A DNA stretch of 64,000 nucleotides, from positions 3,031,501 to 3,095,500 of the forward strand of contig NZ_CP047146.1 in the NCBI RefSeq assembly GCF_009834125.1, given 5' to 3'. A model generated the notes under the pieces. That model had not been told where the DNA came from. It was given only the letters and a program-made list of their open reading frames with translations, and ran no database searches. Positions 60,761-64,000 of the stretch are shown here, piece after piece. Both the position numbers and the translations under genes were made by a program. This stretch comes from Streptomyces sp. GS7. Lineage in GTDB: Bacteria; Actinomycetota; Actinomycetes; Streptomycetales; Streptomycetaceae. The first letter of the stretch is position 1. Each line of letters begins with the position of its first letter.

Positions 60761-60939
60761 GGAACGCTCCTTGTGGGGGGCGGCGTCGAGTACGTGGGGG
60801 CACGTCCGGCGGGGTGAGCCGGGCGGGCCGGACGTACGGGTATGAGTCCCCCGATCTTCCCACAGGCGGTGCGCCGGAGTGCGGCCCGTAGGATGCGAAC
60901 GGTAGGCGCAGCCGGCATCGAACGGGAGCAGAAGTACAG

Positions 60940-62223
60940 GTGAGCAGCGAGCAGGCAGCCGAGGGCAACCAGCAGGTGTGGGACGTCGTGGTGGTGGGCG
61001 CGGGGCCCGCGGGAGCCTCGGCCGCCCATGCCGCGGCGTGTACGGGACGCCGGGTGCTGCTCCTGGAGAAGGCCGAACTACCCCGCTACAAGACCTGCGG
61101 CGGTGGCATCATCGGCCCCTCACGGGACTCCCTGCCGCCCGGCTTCGAGCTGCCGCTGCGCGACCGCGTGCATGCCGTGACGTTTTCCCTCAACGGCAGG
61201 CTGGCCCGCACCCGCCGCTCCAAGACCATGCTCTTCGGGCTCATCAACCGTCCCGAGTTCGACGCCGGACTGGTCGAGTCCGCCAAGGACGCGGGCGCCC
61301 GGGTCCGTACGGGCGTCACCGTCTCGCGGGTCGAGCAGCACGGCGCGGAGGTCCCCGACCGGCGGACCGTCGCGGTGGTGCTGTCGGACGGCGAGGTGAT
61401 CCTGGCCCGGGCAGTGGTCGGCGCGGACGGCAGCGCGAGCCGGATAGGCGGGCACGTCGGCGTCAAGCTCGACCAGGTCGACCTGGGCCTGGAGGCCGAG
61501 ATCCCGGTACCCGAGACGGTCGCCGAGGACTGGGCGGGCCGGGTGCTCATCGACTGGGGCCCGATGCCCGGCAGCTACGGCTGGGTCTTCCCCAAGGGCG
61601 ACACCCTCACCGTCGGCGTGATCTCCGCCCGCGGCGAGGGCGCGGCCACCAAGCGCTATCTGGAGGACTTCGTCGGACGGCTCGGCCTCGCCGGCTTCGA
61701 GCCCCGGATCTCCTCCGGCCATCTGACCCGCTGCCGCGCCGAGGACTCGCCGCTCTCCCGCGGCCGGGTCCTGGTCTGCGGCGACGCGGCCGGTCTGCTG
61801 GAGCCCTGGACCCGCGAGGGCATCTCCTTCGCCCTCCGCTCCGGCCGGCTCGCCGGCGAGTGGGCGGTACGGATCGCCGAGGCGAACGACGCGGTCGACA
61901 CCCGCCGCCAGGCCCTCAACTACGCCTTCGCCATCAAGGCCGGGCTCGGTGTGGAGATGGGCGTGGGACGGCGGATGCTCAGCGTCTTCGAGCGGCGTCC
62001 GGGAATCTTCCACGCCGCGCTGACGGGCTTCGGGCCCGCGTGGCGTGCGTTCGCGAAGATCACGCGGGGCACCACGACGCTGGGTGAACTGGTCCGGGCG
62101 CATCCGATGGCCCAACGGGCCCTGGACGCGTGGGACCGGAGGGAAGAGAGCAAGGACTCCAAGGAGGCCGGCGGAGCCGGGGGGACCCGGGAGGCCGAGG
62201 GAGCCAAGCAGCAGGTGGGCTGA
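60940..62223 (+). CDS. Geranylgeranyl-reductase-family flavoprotein
   Basis: 427 aa from GTG 60940. Motifs: VVVVGAGPAGASAAHAAACT (FAD fold), LPRYKTCGGGIIGPSRDSLP (the Cys-Gly-Gly-Gly signature of this family), ARAVVGADGSASRIGGHVGV, YGWVFPKGDTLTVGVISARG and GRVLVCGDAAGLLEPWTREG. Family members reduce isoprenoid chains or related double bonds. An Glu/Lys/Gly-rich hydrophilic tail ends the protein. No isoprenoid genes adjoin it, so the substrate is not deducible. Confidence 0.9.
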   Translation: MSSEQAAEGNQQVWDVVVVGAGPAGASAAHAAACTGRRVLLLEKAELPRYKTCGGGIIGPSRDSLPPGFELPLRDRVHAVTFSLNGRLARTRRSKTMLFGLINRPEFDAGLVESAKDAGARVRTGVTVSRVEQHGAEVPDRRTVAVVLSDGEVILARAVVGADGSASRIGGHVGVKLDQVDLGLEAEIPVPETVAEDWAGRVLIDWGPMPGSYGWVFPKGDTLTVGVISARGEGAATKRYLEDFVGRLGLAGFEPRISSGHLTRCRAEDSPLSRGRVLVCGDAAGLLEPWTREGISFALRSGRLAGEWAVRIAEANDAVDTRRQALNYAFAIKAGLGVEMGVGRRMLSVFERRPGIFHAALTGFGPAWRAFAKITRGTTTLGELVRAHPMAQRALDAWDRREESKDSKEAGGAGGTREAEGAKQQVG

Positions 62224-62432
62224 GGGGGCTGCCGCGCCTGCCCGTGCGGTGTCGGCGGTGGTGCGGGCCCGGCGACGGTGTTCGCTTCGCGTCGGTCCGT
62301 GGCCGGGGTTGCGGCGGGCGGTCGGTGGCCGGCGGTCCGTGGCGGTGTCACTGTCTCCGGTATCCATGCCTCAGTGGCCATGTGCCGGTGTCCATGTCCC
62401 CGGCGGCGACGGGTGGTTGGCGGGGGCGGTGC

Positions 62433-62861
62433 TCAGGCTTCGGTGATGCGGAAGACCGGGTGGTGCGGGGCGACGGCGCGGAGTTCGTCGTCGGTCGAGT
62501 CGGCGGTGGCGCCGCCGAAGTACGGCTTGACCTCCCAGCCCCAGCGCGCGAGGTAGGCGCGGAGCAGGTCCGTGGTCTCGGCCGGGGGCAGTTCGACGGC
62601 GGTGAAGGCACGGGTGCGGCGGCCGACCCGCAGTTCGCCGCCGCCCGCGGCGCGCATGTTGCGTACCCATGCGGAGTCACCGCGTGCGGAGACGAGATAG
62701 CGGCCGTCCTCAAGGGTCATCGGGTTGACCGGGACGCGTCGCCATTCGCCGGTCGTGCGGCCGCGGACGGCGAGGTCGGCCGAGCCGGCGAGGCTGACGC
62801 CCCGGCGGGCGAGCCAGCCGACGAAGCTGTTGACGCGGGTGGGCTTGAGGTTCTGGGACAT
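62433..62861 (-). CDS. Deazaflavin-dependent nitroreductase-family protein
   Basis: 142 aa, ATG 62861. Ddn/DUF385-like split barrel: NSFVGWLARRGVSLAGSADL, AVRGRTTGEWRRVPVNPMTL, EDGRYLVSARGDSAWVRNMR and GGELRVGRRTRAFTAVELPP. Family members use cofactor F420 to reduce quinones or nitro compounds. Divergent from a TetR gene, with two copies of a palindrome between, so its expression is probably inducible. Confidence 0.9.
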   Translation of the reverse strand: MSQNLKPTRVNSFVGWLARRGVSLAGSADLAVRGRTTGEWRRVPVNPMTLEDGRYLVSARGDSAWVRNMRAAGGGELRVGRRTRAFTAVELPPAETTDLLRAYLARWGWEVKPYFGGATADSTDDELRAVAPHHPVFRITEA

Positions 62862-62911
62862 GGGGTTCCTCCTGCTGTGGTCTCGTCGCGAAGTGAGTGA
62901 TGTTCCTTTTC

Positions 62912-62978
62912 GAGAGCACTGCTCTCTGTTGTGAGCAGTATGGAGGTGGTCGACGCATTAAGGCAAGAGCAGTGCTCT
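62912..62978. promoter_or_regulatory. Two TetR operators (AGAGCA-n-TGCTCT)
   Basis: GAGAGCA-C-TGCTCTC at 62912-62926 and AGAGCA-G-TGCTCT at 62966-62978 share the same half-site. One lies close to each divergent gene, the pattern expected when one TetR dimer controls both promoters. Confidence 0.8.
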
Positions 62979-63030
62979 CGTTTTTGTGCGGCGATCCGAC
63001 GCGGGTGGGGAAAGTGGGAGACTGCTGTCC

Positions 63031-63756
63031 ATGACTGCGATTCGAGGTGCCAGGGAGCGGGCCCGTAGCGAGATCACCGAGGCCATCAAGGACGAGGCCC
63101 GCAGACAGCTCGCCGCGGAGGGTGCGGCCAAGCTCTCACTGCGGGCCGTGGCCCGCGAACTCGGCATGGTCTCCTCGGCGTTGTACCGCTACTTCCCCAG
63201 CCGCGACGACCTGCTCACCGCGCTGATCGTCGACGCCTACAACGCGGTCGGCGAGGCCGCGGAACGGGCCGGGGGCGCCCTTCGCGGCCCGGACGCGGAG
63301 CACCCGGCCGCCCGGTGGAGCGCGATCTGCGCCGGGGTGCGCGACTGGGCCCTGTCCCATCCGCACGAGTACGCGCTGATCTACGGATCGCCCGTCCCCG
63401 GCTACCGCGCTCCCCAGGCGACCACCGGGCCCGCCGCCCGCGTGGGCCTCGCGCTGATGGGCGTCGTACGGGACGCGCACGCCGCGGGAGCGCTGAAGGA
63501 GCCGTCGGAGCCGCTGCCCGGCGCGGTCGCGGGCGATGCGCTGGCGCTCGGCGCGGAGCTGGGCGTCGAACTGCCGCCCGCCGTGCTGGCGCGGCTCGTC
63601 GGGGCCTGGGCCCAGCTCTTCGGGCTGCTGAGCTTCGAACTCTTCGGCCAGTTCAACCGGGTGGTGGAGGCCCGCACGGAATTCTTCGAGCAGGCGGTGG
63701 CCGGTATGGCGCGCGAGGTCGGGCTGCCGGTGCCCCGCCGGGGCGCGGCGGGCTGA
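63031..63756 (+). CDS. TetR-family regulator
   Basis: 241 aa from ATG 63031. The helix-turn-helix is RSEITEAIKDEARRQLAAEG, AAKLSLRAVARELGMVSSAL and YRYFPSRDDLLTALIVDAYN. The C-terminal domain begins RWSAICAGVRDWALSHPHEY and YALIYGSPVPGYRAPQATT, a TetR_C_13-like ligand domain. Likely represses itself and the divergent deazaflavin-type reductase through the paired palindromes. Confidence 0.92.
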   Translation: MTAIRGARERARSEITEAIKDEARRQLAAEGAAKLSLRAVARELGMVSSALYRYFPSRDDLLTALIVDAYNAVGEAAERAGGALRGPDAEHPAARWSAICAGVRDWALSHPHEYALIYGSPVPGYRAPQATTGPAARVGLALMGVVRDAHAAGALKEPSEPLPGAVAGDALALGAELGVELPPAVLARLVGAWAQLFGLLSFELFGQFNRVVEARTEFFEQAVAGMAREVGLPVPRRGAAG

Positions 63757-63793
63757 CCTCGCGCGCGGTGACCGACCCGGCTGCGTCCCGCGG

Positions 63794-64000
63794 TCACGCG
63801 GGGCGGCCTGCCGTGACCAGCCAGGCGGCGCTGCGCAGGCGGACCGCGCCGGCCGCTTCGTGGGCGCGCAGGGCCTCGGTGAGTGCGGTGCGGGCGCGGT
63901 CCCACACGTCGCGTGTACGCGAGCGGCTCTTCGCCGCCGCGGAGCGGGTGCCGGCCAGGGAGGGGCCGGGGGTGCTGACCAGCCGGGCGATCACCGGCGA
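63794..64000 (-). CDS. C-terminal end of a probable SAM-dependent methyltransferase
   Basis: Open at the right edge; only the last 68 codons are visible, ending at 63794. They read DVWDRARTALTEALRAHEAA, GAVRLRSAAWLVTAGRPA. The final segment (helix, then R-L-R-S-A-A-W-L-V-T-A) is typical of the closing strand of class I methyltransferases. Assignment rests on this tail alone. Confidence 0.5.
   Translation of the reverse strand, partial: SPVIARLVSTPGPSLAGTRSAAAKSRSRTRDVWDRARTALTEALRAHEAAGAVRLRSAAWLVTAGRPA

Overview
The window is 64 kb of very GC-rich DNA with strong G/C third-position bias, frequent GTG and TTG starts and Streptomyces-type gene families (Ser/Thr kinase with an extracytoplasmic tail, M56 peptidase beside a DUF5134 protein, the hsp18-regulator/Hsp20 pair, DUF6421, DUF6986, DUF2267). 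It most likely comes from a Streptomyces or close relative chromosome. No rRNA, tRNA or CRISPR array was seen. About 60 protein genes or gene remnants are supported.

Layout. 1-2.6 kb: a secreted beta-propeller protein cut by the left edge and a small conserved protein. 3.2-10.8 kb: the most distinctive unit, a five-gene minus-strand operon in which all four junctions are ATGA stop/start overlaps. In transcription order it encodes a PaaK-like adenylate-forming enzyme, an MFS exporter, a tandem-GNAT acyltransferase, a LuxE-type acyl-protein synthetase and a LuxC-type acyl reductase fused to a second PaaK-like domain. No luciferase genes are present, so this looks like an acid activation, reduction, acylation and export pathway unrelated to light. 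It has a structured, relatively AT-rich leader (10.8-11.2 kb), a possible upstream SDR partner and a downstream hairpin terminator. 12-17 kb: HAD proteins, M56 peptidase, DUF5134 protein and an FAD monooxygenase. 17.1-19.6 kb: the Hsp20 module with its divergent regulator, a palindrome lying between the -35 and -10 boxes, two DUF2267 genes and a terminator.

19.7-37 kb is an accessory zone with many broken genes: a frameshifted serine recombinase, a dead ABM monooxygenase, a truncated IS5-type transposase, a Tn3-type transposase remnant, and an IS630 element interrupted by an IS110-family element. Between these lie small redox or detoxification modules, each next to its own regulator: TetR with an MDR oxidoreductase (flanked by 212-bp inverted repeats that abut both stop codons), an XRE-type regulator with an FMN reductase and an aldo/keto reductase, and TetR with an esterase, an aldo/keto reductase, a membrane protein and a ProC-like protein.

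37.5-64 kb looks like ordinary chromosome: a glycerophosphodiesterase, a DUF6421-SDR-threonine aldolase operon, a putative Zn protease, transglutaminase-like and B3/B4 proteins, PlsC, a divergent DUF4395/thioredoxin pair, etfB-etfA with a very strong terminator, a DUF6986 aldolase-like gene with a promoter and operator, a LacI/ROK pair with a palindromic operator, a Ser/Thr kinase, a P-loop kinase-Nudix fusion, a long imperfect inverted repeat, an M20 dipeptidase, a geranylgeranyl-reductase-type flavoprotein, a deazaflavin-type reductase with a divergent TetR gene, and the end of a probable methyltransferase.
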